From assembly GCA_964030785.1 (NCBI GenBank), contig OZ034971.1, positions 36,069,804 to 36,133,803 of the forward strand: a stretch of DNA of 64,000 bases, in the 5' to 3' direction. A program made the position numbers and the translations under genes. This document shows positions 46,965 through 60,192 of this stretch, one piece after another. A model generated the notes under the pieces. That model was given only the letters and a program-made list of their open reading frames with translations. It did no database searches and was not told the origin of the DNA. This DNA is from Siderastrea siderea. Lineage: Eukaryota > Cnidaria > Anthozoa > Scleractinia > Rhizangiidae. Every line of letters starts with the position of its first letter. Positions within the stretch are counted from its first letter, which is position 1.

Positions 46965-47755
46965 CATTGCGGAGCATACACATATAGTGACACTATGTTT
47001 TGTTGACACTATGAACTGTTCTGGAAGCTAATTATTGGAAACACTAAAGACACCAAATTTTTTGATTAGTTAAACAAATCGTGTATCAAATTTTGGGTTT
47101 TCACTCTTCTTTTTAAAGAACCTCCTCTGTAAGATCGGATATTGATATAGTGGCACAGAAAACGCAACTTGAAATAGCGAAGCGCTCGAGTGACGTCTTG
47201 ACTAAAACAAAGACTCAGACAAATAAACCGGAATGGCGGACGATTTTCCTAAAGCACTTTCTAAAACAGCCAGAGTTACCAAAACACTTTTTTGAAACAA
47301 AAACTTCGCCTAGACTTCCTCTATTTCTCTCAGAACACGCTGAAGTTGTCCAAGCCTCGTGGGGGTCTAATCACTTGATTCTATTTTTAACCCTCGCGGG
47401 CTTCGCTTTTAGTTAGACTGCCAGATTTAAAGCCACTCACATTCAAGTGGGTAAAGAAATTTTAAAAAATGTATGAAATGAAGTTCTCCTCGCGTAAAAT
47501 GTACTATGATTCACAAGGTCACTCTGACTCTTGGTTTTTAAAAGTATTGAAATTACATTTTATACGCTAAGAAACGTCACAGTGGGGCAAAGCAAAACTA
47601 TTAAAAAAAAGGGCAGGTCAAGGAAAAAACTGACCCCCTTGTCGACTTTAGTTAACACAACAATGGCCTGGTGATTTACAAACATTGCAAAGGTGCATAA
47701 AATGGGTACGCGCTTTGTCATCGCCTTGTCCCTGAGGCATTATCCTTGGATTAAT
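46965..47755. other. Core spacer, no recognised gene
   Basis: Presumed 3' region of the small gene, then unassigned sequence. The plus-strand frame at 47150-47416 has no domain. Confidence 0.35.
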
Positions 47756-48543
47756 TACTTAATATCATGGGTGACAAATTACTCCTTAATTTTGGCGCGA
47801 AATTTCAGCGTTAATTTATAATTTGACATGTGAAATTACAAAATTGCCATGACAACGGGTCTATAGCTCAGCGCCAAGATGGCGTTGAGGTTAATGATGA
47901 GGATGTTTTGTGCAGAACTACAGCAATTCTGGAAATATTCATTGAGGACACAATTGGTAATCGGTAAATTTTGACTTTTAATTGACTGAACTTCTCAGAA
48001 ATCACCTGCGAGTTAAAAAGAAGAGATTATTTTTGATAGTGTGACAGCGAAAATTTTTGAACGGCGAGCCAGTTGCAACGATCGAGTGATTGACTGCGAA
48101 CTCAGAGAACTAATTCAGTGGATTTGGGCACTTCTTCGCGGAATAAAGGTCAGTTTTTAAATACAAATTTGCTTCCGAAGTCTACCTTCGTTAAAACAAG
48201 TTTGCTGTGCGTATTTTGAATGTATTTGTGAAGCCTTCTGAGCCTTGCTCGATGGAGCAACGTAGTGCACGATTCAGCAGGATTCAGTGAGTTTGCCGGA
48301 TAAAACGCGGATAACCTTTGCCAAGCGATTTGCTTTGGTACTTTTCAAGTAAAAATTCAGAGTCTGGTGTATTTTGCTGTCGGTTACAAAAAAACACTTG
48401 TCACAAGGTTTTTTCATTATTTCACTCAGAAAAATGTGAACTTTAGCCGTTAAACCGTTTCAATGCTCAAGGAGTTCTCGATGATATAAACAAGTCAAAA
48501 CCCCACGATTGTGAGTGTAATTTGTCACCCATGATATTAATAG
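47756..48543. mobile_element. Inverted-repeat element (ATATCATGGGTGACAAATTAC ends)
   Basis: ATATCATGGGTGACAAATTAC at the left is exactly reversed at the right, about 770 bp apart. TAAT-like bases flank both sides, so the exact target cannot be told. No coding sequence. Confidence 0.65.
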
Positions 48544-48702
48544 GTAATCAAATGGTATACTCGTGAAATTAGGAAATAATTTCACTTGCGTTTTGTCAAA
48601 ATTTTAATAATTTCACTCGCCTAAAGGCTCGGGAAATTATTAGAATTTTGACAAAACGCGCGTGAAATTATTTCCTAATTTCACTCGTCACCATTTGATT
48701 AC
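48544..48702. mobile_element. Long hairpin element
   Basis: GTAATCAAATGGT...GTGAAATTAGGAAATAATTTCAC...CGTTTTGTCAAAATT is mirrored almost completely, leaving a loop of under 30 bases. It directly abuts the element ending at 48543. Confidence 0.75.
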
Positions 48703-48716
48703 ACATACTAATTTTT

Positions 48717-48737
48717 GGGTGTCAGTAGAACACCGAC

Positions 48738-48769
<32 letters not shown>

Positions 48770-48888
48770 CATTGTTCTTTTGTTTCGTTTTCGGTTTTAT
48801 GTTTTGGTTAGGGCAAGACAACAGAAAACGAAACAAAAGAACAATGGACCCCGACCCCGACCCCGAGTCGGTGTTTTACTGACACCCT
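48717..48888. mobile_element. GGGGTC-repeat hairpin MITE, 8-bp duplication
   Basis: GGGTGTCAGTAGAACACCGA and its near complement bound 172 bp. Both sides carry TAATTTTT (48709-48716, 48889-48896). The left arm has five GGGGTC units and the right arm three. The 8-bp duplication fits hAT-type elements. The G-rich arms could form a quadruplex. Confidence 0.8.
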
Positions 48889-48896
48889 TAATTTTT

Positions 48897-50157
48897 AGTA
48901 CATTCCTTACTTTTAGTGTTTGAAAAAAGCATACTTTTTTATTTTCAAGTTACCTGTTTCGAAATAAAGAGAATCATTGTCACCATGTATTATTATTTGA
49001 AAACAGATCAACAAAAAGTGATTCCCATAAGTGCGTTTGTCATATGCTTTTACAATAGCCACTTAACAACGCGATAACGTGAGATATGTCGATGCTACAT
49101 GATTGCATTCTGGATATCGCGTTCAACCCAATTATCTTCGTCTTCTTTAGAGAAAAAGTTTATCACTTATAACACTATGATTCATTTTGCGTCCCATTAA
49201 GCAACGGCGAAGGCAAAAGAAAACAAAACAACAACAAGCAAAAAAAAACGGCTATGCACATGCGACACGCTTTTGTCCATTTCTTTGCCGTCGCCAATTG
49301 ACTGGATGAGGGCGTTTACACTACGACAATTTTGTTGTCCCTTTCTAAAGTAGAATACTATGGTTTATAAATAAACTTAAGAAAACAGTCGCAAACAGTG
49401 GACACTTTGAACAAGGAGTATATTAGCGATGAAGTTTGAAAAAACAGCGCGAAATCAATTTCCAACAACAATTTGACAACAAGTTTTGGCCGTTCTCTTT
49501 GTTTATGTCCTCCAGGAGTCGGTTTAATGCTGAATTGTTTTTTTTTTTTTTTTTGCTTTTTACCTTTTCAATAGTACATTTGGTCCAGCCTAATATAGCC
49601 AGTCAGGCCTGATGTGTTTTTGGTTACGATTTCAGGTCACCGAGAATATCTTCCCAGTTTGTTTAGGTCGTTTCCTGTAAACAAAATCATCAACAGATAG
49701 AAACCACATTTTAAAGCAAAGCTTACTTTTTTTACAAGAGATTATGAAGTTCCTTTTAATACAATGAATATTATTTAAAGGGACACACTACAGATACCTC
49801 TGATCGTAAAAAGCTAAGTAAACTTTTTAGCTTTAAACAGACTAAAGTTGGAAAATGCAGTGAACGTTAAATAAAACAGTTTCAAAATTGGTGAAAACGA
49901 AAAGGTGACCTGTAGGGAGGAAAGTAAAGAAAAAGGAACGACACAATCAGAAGGCGATTAGTTGTTAAAAGCGCTATTACTACCTGGCCTGTGTACCTGT
50001 GTTTCATAACAGAGGAGTAAATAAGGACGTAAGAAACACGGGCTGTAAGTAATAAAAACATGTATATGAATATTAAAACAACGTGAATAGGGGATCAAAG
50101 CGACAGCCTAGGTAATGACGCCATCTCCACTAAAACCGCAAACATTTTCGAAATACG
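48897..50157. other. Core spacer, no recognised gene
   Basis: AT-rich with a 17-base T run (49537-49553). No domain-bearing frame or clear inverted repeat found. Confidence 0.4.
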
Positions 50158-53100
50158 TTAGAAAGTAACTTGGGTGAAACGTGGGTAACTTGATGTACAT
50201 GTGGGAAAACAAGATGAAACGCAAGTGACTTGGGTTAAATGTTGGAAAAAGATGTAAACGTGGGTTGGCAAACGAGGTGAAACCTGGCTAGGATGGATAA
50301 AATGTGGGAAAACAGGGTACGACGTAAGTAACTTGGGGTAAATGAGGGAACACAGGGTGAGACGTGGGTAACTTTGAGTAAATGAGGGATAACAGGGTGA
50401 AATGTGGGTAACTTGGGGTAGACGTGTGAAAACAGTGTGAAACGTGGCTAACTTGGAGTAAATGAGAGTAAACAGGGTGAAACGTGGGTAACTTGGGGTA
50501 AGTGAGGGCAACTTGGAGTAAATGAGAGTAAACATGGTGAAACGTGGATAACTTGAAGTAACTGAGGGTAAACAGGGTAAAACGTGGGTAACTTGGGGTA
50601 AATGACGGTACACAAGGTAAAACGTGGGTAAGTTGGGGTAAATGAGGGAAAACAAGGTGAAACGTGGGTAGCTTGGGGTAAATGTGGGTAAAAAGGGTGA
50701 AACGTGGGTAACTTGGGGTAAATGTTAGAAAACAGGGTAAAACGTGGGTAACTTGGGGTAAATGTGGGTAAGCAGGGTGAAACGTGGGTAACTTCGGGTA
50801 AATGAGGGTAAACAGGGTCAAACGTGGGTAACTTGGAGTAAATGAGAGTAAACATGGTGAAACGTGGGTAACTTGAAGTAACTGAGGGTAAACAGGGTAA
50901 AACGTGGGTAACTTGGGGTAAATAAGGGTACACAGGGTAAAACGTGGGTAACTTGGGGTAAATGAGGGAAAACAGGGTGAAACATGGGTAACTTGGGGTA
51001 AATGAGGGAAAACAAGGTGAAACGTGGGTAACTTGTGGTAAATGAGGGAACCCAGGGTCAAACGTGGGTAACTTGGGGTAAATGAGAGAAAACATGGTGA
51101 AACGTGGGTAACTTGGGATAAATGAGAGTAAACAAGGTGAAACGTGGGTAACTTGGGGAAAATGTGGGTAAAAAGGGTGAAAAGTGGGTAAGTTGAGGTA
51201 AATGTGGGTAAACAGGGTGAAACGTGAGTAACTTGAAGTAACTGAGGGTAAACAGGGTAAAACGTGGGTAACTTGGGTTAAATGAGGGTTAACAGGGTAC
51301 AACGTGGGTAACTTGCCTTAAATGGGTAAACAGGGTGAAACGTGAGTAACTTGGGGTAAATGTGAGAAAACAGGGTGAAACGTGGGTAACTTGGGGTAAA
51401 TGAGGGTAAACAGGGTAAAACGTGGGTTGCTTGGGGTAAATAAGGGTAAACAGGGTAAAACGTGGATAACTTGGGGTAAATAAGGGTAAACAGGGTAAAA
51501 CGTGGGTTACTTGGGGTAAATAAGGGTAAACAGGGTGAAACGTGGGTTACTTGGGGTAAATAAGGGCACACAGGGTAAAACGTGAGCTACTTGGGGTAAA
51601 TAAGGGTAAACAGGGTGAAACGTGGGTTACTTGGAGTAAATAAGGGTAAACAGGGTAAAACGTGGGTAACTTGGTGTAAAGAGGGTAAACAGGGTGAAAC
51701 GTGGGTAAGTTGGAGTAAATGTGGGTAAACAGAATGAAACGTGGGTTACTTGGAGTAAATAAGGGTAAACAGGGTAAAACGTGGGTAACTTGGTGTAAAT
51801 GAGGGTAAACAGGGTGAAACGTGGGTAACTTGGGGTAAATGAATGTAAACAGGGTGAAACGTGGGTAACTTGGGGTAAATGACGGAAAACAGGGTAAAAA
51901 CGTGGGTACCTTGGGGTAAATGAGGGAAAAAAGGTGAAACGTGGTTAACTTGGGGTAAATGTGGGTAAACAGGGTGAAACATAAGTAACTTGAAGTAACT
52001 GAGGGTAAACAGGGTAAAACGTGGGTAACATGGATTAACTGAGGGTTAACAGGGTAAAACGTGGGTAATTTGGGGTAAATGAGGGTTAACAGGGTAAAAC
52101 GTGGGTAATTTGGGGTAAATGAGGGAAAACAGGGTGAAACGTGGGTACCTTGGGGTAAATGAGGGAAAACAGGGTGAAACATGGGTAACTTGGGGTAAAT
52201 GAGGGAAAACAAGGTGAAACGTGGGTAACTTGTGGTAAATGAGGGAACCCAGGGTCAAACGTGGGTAACTTGGGGTAAATGAGAGAAAACATGGTGAAAC
52301 GTGGGTAACTTGGGGTAAATGAAAGTAAACGAGGTGAAACGTGGGTAACTTGGGGAAAATGTGGGTAAAAAGGGTGAAACGTGGGTAAGTTGAGGTAAAT
52401 GTGGGTAAACAGGGTGAAACGTGAGTAACTTGAAGTAACTGAGGGTAAACAGGGTAAAACGTGGGTAACTTGGGTTAAATGAGGGTTAACAGGGTACAAC
52501 GTGGGTAACTTGCCTTAAATGGGTAAACAGGGTGAAACGTGAGTAACTTGGGGTAAATGTGAGAAAACAGGGTGAAACGTGGGTAACTTGGGGTAAATGA
52601 GGGTAAACAGGGTAAAACGTGGGTTCCTTGGGGTAAATAAGGGTAAACAGGGTAAAACGTGGGTAACTTGGGGTAAATAAGGGTAAACAGGGTAAAACGT
52701 GGGTTACTTGGGGTAAATAAGGGTAAACAGGGTGAAACGTGGGTTACTTGGGGTAAATAAGGGTACACAGGGTAAAACGTGGGCTACTTGGGGTAAATAA
52801 GGGTAAACAGGGTGAAACGTGGGTTACTTGGAGTAAATAAGGGTAAACAGGGTAAAACGTGGGTAACTTGGTGTAAAGAGGGTAAACAGGGTGAAACGTG
52901 GGTAAGTTGGAGTAAATGTGGGTAAACAGAATGAAACGTGGGTTACTTGGAGTAAATAAGGGTAAACAGGGTAAAACGTGGGTAACTTGGTGTAAATGAG
53001 GGTAAACAGGGTGAAACGTGGGTAACTTGGGGTAAATGAATGTAAACAGGGTGAAACTTGGGCAACTTGGGGTAAATGACGGAAAACAGGGTAAAAACGT

Positions 53101-56100
53101 GGGTACCTTGGGGTAAATGAGGGAAAAAAAGGTGAAACGTGGTTAACTTGGGGTAAATGTGGGTAAACAGGGTGAAACATAAGTAACTTGAAGTAACTGA
53201 GGGTAAACAGGGTAAAACGTGGGTAACATGGATTAACTGAGGGTTAACAGGGTAAAACGTGGGTAATTTGGGGTAAATGAGGGTTAACAGGGTAAAACGT
53301 GGGTAATTTGGGGTAAATGAGGGAAGACAGGGTGAAACGTGGGTACCTTGGGGTAAATGAGGGAAAAAAAAGTGAAACGTGGTTAACTTGGGGTAAATGT
53401 GGGTAAACAGGGTGAAACATGAGTAACTTGAAGTAACTGAGGGTAAACAGGGTAAAACGTTGCTAACATGGGTTAAATGAGGGTTAACAGGGTGAAACGT
53501 GGGTAACTTTTAGTAAATGAGAGTAAACAGGGTGAAACGTGGGTAACTTGGGGTAAATGAGGGTAAACGGCTTGAAACGTGGGTAACTTGGGGTAAATGT
53601 GAGAAAACAGGGGAAACGTGGGTAACTTGGGGTAAATAAGGCTAAACAGGGTAAAACGTGGGTACCTTGGGGTAAATGAGAGTAAACAGGGTGAAACGTG
53701 GGTAACTTGGGGTAAATGAGGGTTAACAGGGTGAAACGTGGGTAACTTGGGGTAAATGAGGGTAAACGGGGTGAAACGTGGGTAACTTGGGGTAAATGTG
53801 AGAAAACAGGGGAAAAGTGGGTAACTTGAGGTAAATAAGGGTAAACAGGGTAAGACGTGGGTAACTTGGGGTAAATGAGGGTAAACAGGGTGAAACGTGG
53901 GTAACTTGGAGTAAATGAGAGTAAACGGGGTGAAACATGGGTAACTTGGGGTAAATGAGAGTAAACAGGGTAAAACGTGGGTAACTTAAAGTAACTGAGG
54001 GTAATCAGGGTAAAACGTGGGTAACTTGGGGTAAATGAGGGTAAACAGCGAAAAAGGTGGGTAACTTGGGGTAAATGAGAGAAAACAGGGTGAAACGTGC
54101 GTAACATGGGGTAAATTTGGGCAAACAAGGTGAAACGTGAGTAACTTGAAGTAACTGAGGGTAAACAGGGTGAAACGTGGTTAACTTGGTGCAAATGAGG
54201 GCAAACAGGGTGAAACGTGGGTAAGTTGGAGTAAATGTGGGTAAACAGGGTGAAAAGTGGGTAACTTGGGGTAAAAGTGAGAAAACAGGGTGAAACGTGG
54301 GTAACTTGGAGTAAATAAGGGTAAACAGGGTGAAACATGGGTAACTTGCAGTAAATGAGGGTAAACAGGGTGAAACGTGGGTAACTTGGGTTAAATGAGA
54401 GTAAACAGGGTAAAACGTGGGTAACTTGGAGTAAATGAGGGTAAACAGGGTGAATCGTGGGTAACTTGGGGTAAATGAGGGTAAAAAGGGTAAAACGTGG
54501 GTAACTTGGAGTAAAATAGGGTAAACAGGGTGAAACATGGGTAACTTGGATTAAATGAGGGTAAACAGGGTGAAACGTGGGTAACTTGGAGTAAATGAGG
54601 GTAAACAGGGTGAAACATGGGTAACTTGGAGTAAATGAGGGTAAACAGAGGTGTCACGAGGGTAACTTGGGTTAAATGAGAGCAAACAGGGTGAAACGTG
54701 GCTAACTTGGGGTAAGTGAGGGTAAACAGGGTGAAACGTGGGTATTTTTGGAGTAAATGAGGGTAAACAGGGTGAAACTGGGGTAACTTGGAGTAAATGA
54801 GGGTAAACAGGGTGAAACGTGGGTAACTCGTGGTTATTGAGGGTAAAAAGGGTGTCACGAGGGTAACTTGGGTTAAATGAGAGTAAACAGGGTGAAACGT
54901 GGGTAACTTGGGGTAAGTGAGGGTAAACAGGGTGAAACGTGGGTATTTTGGAGTAAATGAGGGTAAACAGGGTGAAACTTGGGTAACTTGGAGTAAATAA
55001 GGGTAAACAGGGTGAAACGTGGGTAACTTGGACTAAATGAAAGTAAACAGGGTGAAACTTGGGTAACTTGGAGTAAATGAGCGTAAATAGGGTGAAACAT
55101 TGGTAACTTGGAGTAAATGAGGGTAAACAGGGTGAAACGTGGGTAACTTGGAGTAAATAAGGGTAAACAGGGTGAAACTTGGGTAACTTGGAGTAAATGA
55201 GGGTAAACAGGGTGAAACGTAGGTAACTTGGAGTAAATGAGAGTAAACAGGGCGAAACGGGGGTAACTTGTGGTTATCGATGGTAAACAGGGTAAAAGGT
55301 GGGTAACTTGAAGTAAATGGGGGTAAACAGGGTGAAACGTAGGTAACTTGGAGTAAATTAGGGTAAACAGGGTGAAATGTAGGTTGCTTGGAGTAAATGA
55401 GAGTAAAGAGGTGGGTAACTTGAAGTAAATGGGGGTAAACAGGGTGAAACGTAGGTAACTTGGAGTAAATTAGGGAAAACAGGGTGAAATGTAGATTGCT
55501 TGGAGTAAATGAGAGTAAAGAGGGTGAAACGGGGGTAACTTGTGGTTATCGAGGGTAAACAGGGTAAAAGGTGGGTAACTTGGAGTAAATGAGGGTAAAC
55601 AGGGTGAAACGTAGGTTACTTGGAGTAAATGAGAGTAAACAGGGCGAAACGGGGGTAACTTGTGGTTATCGAGGGTAAACAGGGTAAAAGGTGGGTAACT
55701 TGGAGTAAATGAGGGTAAACAGGGTGAAACGTAGGTTACTTGGAGTAAATGAGGGTAAACAGGGTGAAACGTGGGTAACTTGGACTAAATGAGGGTAAAA
55801 AGGGTAAAACGTGGGTAACTTCGAGTAAATTAGGGTAAACAGGGTGAAACGTAGGTAACTTGGAGTAAGTGAGGGTAAACAGGGTGAAACGTGGGTAACT
55901 TGGAGTAAATGAGGGTAAACAGGGCGAAACGTGGGTAACTTGGAGTAAATGAGGGTAAAGAGGGTGAAACGTGGGTAACTTGGGTGAAATGAGGGTAAAA
56001 AGGGTGAAACGTGGGTAACTTGTGGTTATTGAGGGTAAAGAGGGTAAAAGGTGGGTAACTTGGGTTAAATGAGGGTAAACAGGGTGAAACGTGGGTAACT

Positions 56101-56420
56101 TTTGGAAATGTGAGGAAACAGGGTGAAACGTGGGTAACTTGGGGTAAATGAGGGTAAACAGGGTGAAACGTGGGTAACTTGGGGTAAATGAGGGTAAACA
56201 GGGTGAAACGTGGTTAACTTGGGGTAAATGTGGGTAAACAGGTAAAACGTAGGGAGGTTTGGGTAAATGAGGGTAAACAGGGTAAAACGTAGGTAACTTT
56301 GGGTAAACGTGGATAACTTGGGTTAAAAGTGAGAAAACAGAGCGAATTGTGGATAACTTGGGGCAAGTATGGGAAAACAGGGCGAAACATGGGTTACTTG
56401 GGGTAAATGGTGACACGCAT
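50158..56420 (-). repeat. 40-bp minisatellite, right arm (about 155 copies)
   Basis: This is the same unit as the left arm, reversed (GGGTAACTTGGGGTAAATGA...). Copies vary at a few positions (GAGGG/GTGGG/AAGGG, TTGGGG/TTGGAG). A block of about 1,197 bp is duplicated in tandem, for example 51021 onward against 52218 onward, both with the rare GGGAACCCAGGGTCAAACG variant. Long minus-strand frames here are by-products of the stop-poor unit. Confidence 0.95.
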
Positions 56421-56489
56421 GTCTGTCAAGGAACGATTTGTAAATTAGAAGTTTGGGACGCTTGGTGGATCTGACATGGATGCATTACC

Positions 56490-58379
56490 GTCTTTTCTTA
56501 TAAAAGTAGCACATTCCTGAATTGGCGGTAGTGAGTAGACTTAGTCTCCGCGCGGGCTCTAAATAATCAGGCTCGTTATAATGACGTGTATTTTACGAGA
56601 TTGAAAGTGTGAAGTGTAATTTTGTTGTTTTGAGTTTCGCGGTGTATTGAAGTTGAGTAAAGGTAATTGTTGAATTGTTTATTTCGCTATTTTTTTAGGA
56701 GCTTTCGTTTCTAAGGGGCAGTGTTTACAAAGGCTAGTGAGAACTTCGGAGTTGTGCAGGTTGTCAGTATGTCGGCATAAAAATAGTTTTGTATGTTGTG
56801 TTGCGTTGTGCACGTTGTCATAAATGACATAGAAAGGGAGATTGAAATGCCATTTTGTTTAGCGTGCGAGATCGTCTATGAGCCATGGAGAGTATTGTTA
56901 GTTGTGGTTACATAGTGCTTCGAACTCAACCGGTTGCAAAAGCGATGACAAACTCCATTCTTGAGTTTTGTGATGATGTAAAGCATAGGAAGGAAGATAT
57001 TGTTGAGTCTACTGGTTAAATAGCAGTGCACAGTAAACACCGATCTTTATAAACACAGGTTTAGAGGTTTTAGATTGCAAGTAGCCTCTATTTATTTCTT
57101 GAGGTAAAGTCACCGATTTCATCAGTTAATCAATTTCTGAAATATTTGACATTCTTGGGTAATATCATTTAATTTCACTGTGTCGATAGAATTCATTGAG
57201 AGGTCATTAAGCGAGAAAATTCTCAAAGCAAACCTGTCATATACGCGGCATTTCTTTCGTCAGATTAGCTTTGTTGAAGAGTTTGAAGGTGAATTTTTCA
57301 TTTGTAGCTATGACGTAAGCAGATAGATTTAGTTATCTGTTGGAGACGCTAGCGAAAGAGACTCTTCGGAAGCTTTGACGACAAAAAGTTTACCTACCAT
57401 TCTAGGTAAGTTACGTATATTAAGACCGTTGATGTTTTGAGCGCCATAGCACGAGTCACATTCGAGCCCGAATCAAGTTCGATTCAAGGTAGAGAACTAT
57501 TTATACATAACAGCCCAGGGAAAGGAAGCTGATAGACTCTGCGCCGCCTGAAAATTCCCTAGAATTTCTTGTTTTGTTTTGCAGCCGTATTCAATTGTCC
57601 CATTAGGCTGCTGCGCAGAGAAAGCTCTGTCATCTCTTGGTATTGTGAGGGACGAAAGAATAGGCGACGTCTAGTGAGATTAAAACAAATCAAAATAAGT
57701 CTGATGATCTGTCATACCTGCAAGTGCGACCGAATACACCAAAATGTTTAATTCAAAAATATAAAGGCTGCTAGGTAAGTGTATGCCAACCACTCTTGAA
57801 GCAAAGCGATCTTACTAGAATTAACCTTGCACCTTCTATCTAATTATGCGCTTTTTTTTCGTTGTCTAAGGACGCTGAAGCCCAAGAACCATTGCAGACG
57901 AACGAACGAAAAAAGAAACAAAAATCCTTCGGATCGCCTTTGAAAGCAGAAAATAACCTCAACATAGGTCAAAGGGTGGCCACTTATAAAGCGTTCATAT
58001 GCACGCTATCAAGGGGCACTTATATTGATGGTGAATCAGTTTTTTTTTAAAGTACAAATAGGTCGCAATATTCTTGTCTTCATACTACCCTACAGTTTTT
58101 TTGAAGGTATCCACAAACAAACAGCATACTTCCATGACCTTTTACTGGAAAAACTAAATTGGTGTAATAACAAACCAATCGGTGATCCGGCTTCTGACTG
58201 ATTTCCAAAGACTGATTCAATTAAGGGTTATCCAAAGCTGCCGAAAACCTTACTTCGTGCCGTTTAACTCCGCTTCCGTATCCTTTATTGTTAAACTTTT
58301 AACCTCGGCTATTGCATTTCTAACAAATAAGGGCGTTAGTTTCTAAAGAAACTGTATTGCTGCGTCAGTGGATCCGGAA
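56490..58379. other. No firm gene
   Basis: Possible exon edges exist (TTTTGCAG|CCGTATTC near 57584; CTAAG|GACGCTGAAG near 57870) and one short frame has a basic stretch (NERKKKQKS), but they could not be joined. The area may hold the 5' end of a plus-strand transcript. Confidence 0.3.
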
Positions 58380-58600
58380 AAGTGAAACTTAAAGGTAAAT
58401 TGGCCACCGTTAAGAAATTGAAACCTGACGTTTCGAACGCTCGAAACGCCAGCTTTCAATTTCTTTACGGTGGAAGAGGTAAGAGAAATAGGGAGAAATT
58501 ATGCAAAATTGTGCAATATTTCGTAATCGAAGAAAAGTGCAAAGAGGACCATACAATAGTGGGCGCGATCCGCCATTAAAGGATACGGGAAGCGGGAAGG
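58380..58600. repeat. Dispersed repeat with a 68-bp palindrome
   Basis: 58405-58472 is a near-perfect palindrome (CACCGTTAAGAAATTGAAA...). The following sequence (ATTGTGCAATATTTCGTAAT, GGATACGGGAAGCGGG) resembles 59580-59790, so both are copies of one repeat family. Confidence 0.6.
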
Positions 58601-60186
58601 TCACTACTGTACTGAAGACACAACTAGAAATCATTTTCAAAAGTCTTGTTTATTGTTAGTGGTACAGAAAACAAAAAAAACAAACAAACAAAAAAAAAAC
58701 AAATATAGCATATGTGATGCTGGGTCTCTACCTTGAAAGTTTAGGGACAAATGAACTGTTAACCGGACTAAACAAAACAATTCTTGTTTGGGGATAATTA
58801 CACGATTAACCATAGCTGTGAAGTTACCGCAGCGATATATAAAGTAAAAAATATATATCCTTACTACATTGCATGGGAATACATCCAACAACCTGTCTAA
58901 GAAACCTAAAGCCTACTTTTCATTGCCCGTTTAACCTACATTTTTACCTTTACACCTCAGCATTGAATTAGGACTTAAAATAAAACAAAAACAACGACAA
59001 TAAAAGCGGATAAGTATTTTTGTGTTGTAACACAAAACCCCTAACCGTTGTTGATTCGAACAACAACATCATAAGAAATAAATGTAAAGAAGATCCTATA
59101 TGAATTTCATATATTCATAATTTCAACATCATAAGAATTGTTACAAACAGATGAAATTTACGAAAACCTTTCAGGAACACGTGAGGCACGACGTCTGTGC
59201 ACGTGCAAACCGCTCCCAGCGTCTCAAGTTTGTCTTAACCCTTGAAGCACCAATACCAACATCCTCAATCTCCTCGCTGCCCCATCGTAATGTAATTGTT
59301 TTGATACTATTTGGGAAAATTTGTTTAAACATCAAGTTCCTTTCGGTGATCTTTTATTTTGTTCTCGTGACCTGTTTGTTAGATCAAGTAGTCATATTTT
59401 AATGAGTTAAATACACTTCATTATTAGGGCTTAAAGTTTTGCAAAGCTAAAATTATTACGTCCTTCTTGATGCAAAGAAAGTGGGGTCTTCATGATTTCT
59501 GCTTGCTTCGTTTTTTATCTTGAAAAGAACAAAGAAAAAGGGATATGGTAAATTAAAGTACGTATGTAAAATGTTTTCTCAACTCAAGGGAATCTATAGG
59601 GGGCGGAAAGCGGGTTTCAAAGGTGGCGGGAAGCGGGAGAAAAAGGGAAAATTAACCAACATTGCATGATATTTCGCAATAGAAAGGAAAAACGCAAAGT
59701 GGTGGGAGCCAACAAATACAGGGCGGGAACCGGGATTAAAGGATACGGGAAGCGGGAGGTTTAGACCCCCATGCCCCCCCCCCCCTTCCTAAAGGGGATC
59801 AGCCATTCAACAACGTTTTCAAGTTAAACACGTTTGGCCACTCTTTTAAATGATTTTAAATCCAACACCATTCTACTTTTCCTTTTCAGTAACATGTGAT
59901 TTTCTTGGGTCCCGTCCTTCAACATCACACAATTTTAATTGTACAATTAATCTTGAATGATGCTGAGTCCGCTTGACGGAGGTCGAGGTCATACCACTAC
60001 TCTAAAAGATTCCACAATAGCTTTAACCGGCTTGCCATTGATTTATCTACCGGTGTTTCCGTGTACCTCTTTGACTTTCCACTGCTATGTACATACCTTT
60101 AAAAGCTCCCAAAGCAGCTATTAGTATATAATAACAACAAAAAAGAAAGACTATAATATAAACACAAATATCAGAAATCCATGGCA
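58601..60186. other. No gene; contains second copy of the GGGAAGCGGG repeat
   Basis: 59580-59790 repeats motifs from 58400-58600 and ends in a C run. The rest is AT-rich and unassigned. Confidence 0.4.
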
Positions 60187-60192
60187 TTTATT
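60187..60192 (-). promoter_or_regulatory. Poly(A) signal AATAAA for sacsin-like gene
   Basis: AATAAA on the minus strand about 410 bp after the stop codon at 60598, a plausible 3' end for the sacsin-like transcript. Confidence 0.4.

Larger units (their letters stand above)
44449..56489. mobile_element. 12-kb inverted element with minisatellite arms
   Basis: The outer ends are unique inverted repeats of about 80 bp: GGTAATGCATCCATGT, AGATCCACCAAGCGTCCC, AACTTCTAATTTACA and CATGCGTGTCACC appear in the same order at both ends. Inside these lie arrays of one 40-bp unit in opposite orientation, then a 4.1-kb unique core. Long inverted repeats made of tandem units resemble Drosophila foldback and Galileo elements. 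No target duplication was found, and the left end abuts another element. No transposase was recognised in the core. A chromosomal inverted duplication is the main alternative. Confidence 0.65.

Noticed and set aside
50158..56416. Many long minus-strand frames of 150-280 codons
   Set aside because: They are translations of the 40-bp minisatellite, whose unit lacks stops; overlapping frames give the same motifs. No start, splice or domain evidence on this arm.
44449..56489. Target duplication for the 12-kb element
   Set aside because: Flanks (GTGTG left, GTCTT right) do not match beyond two bases, so none is claimed.
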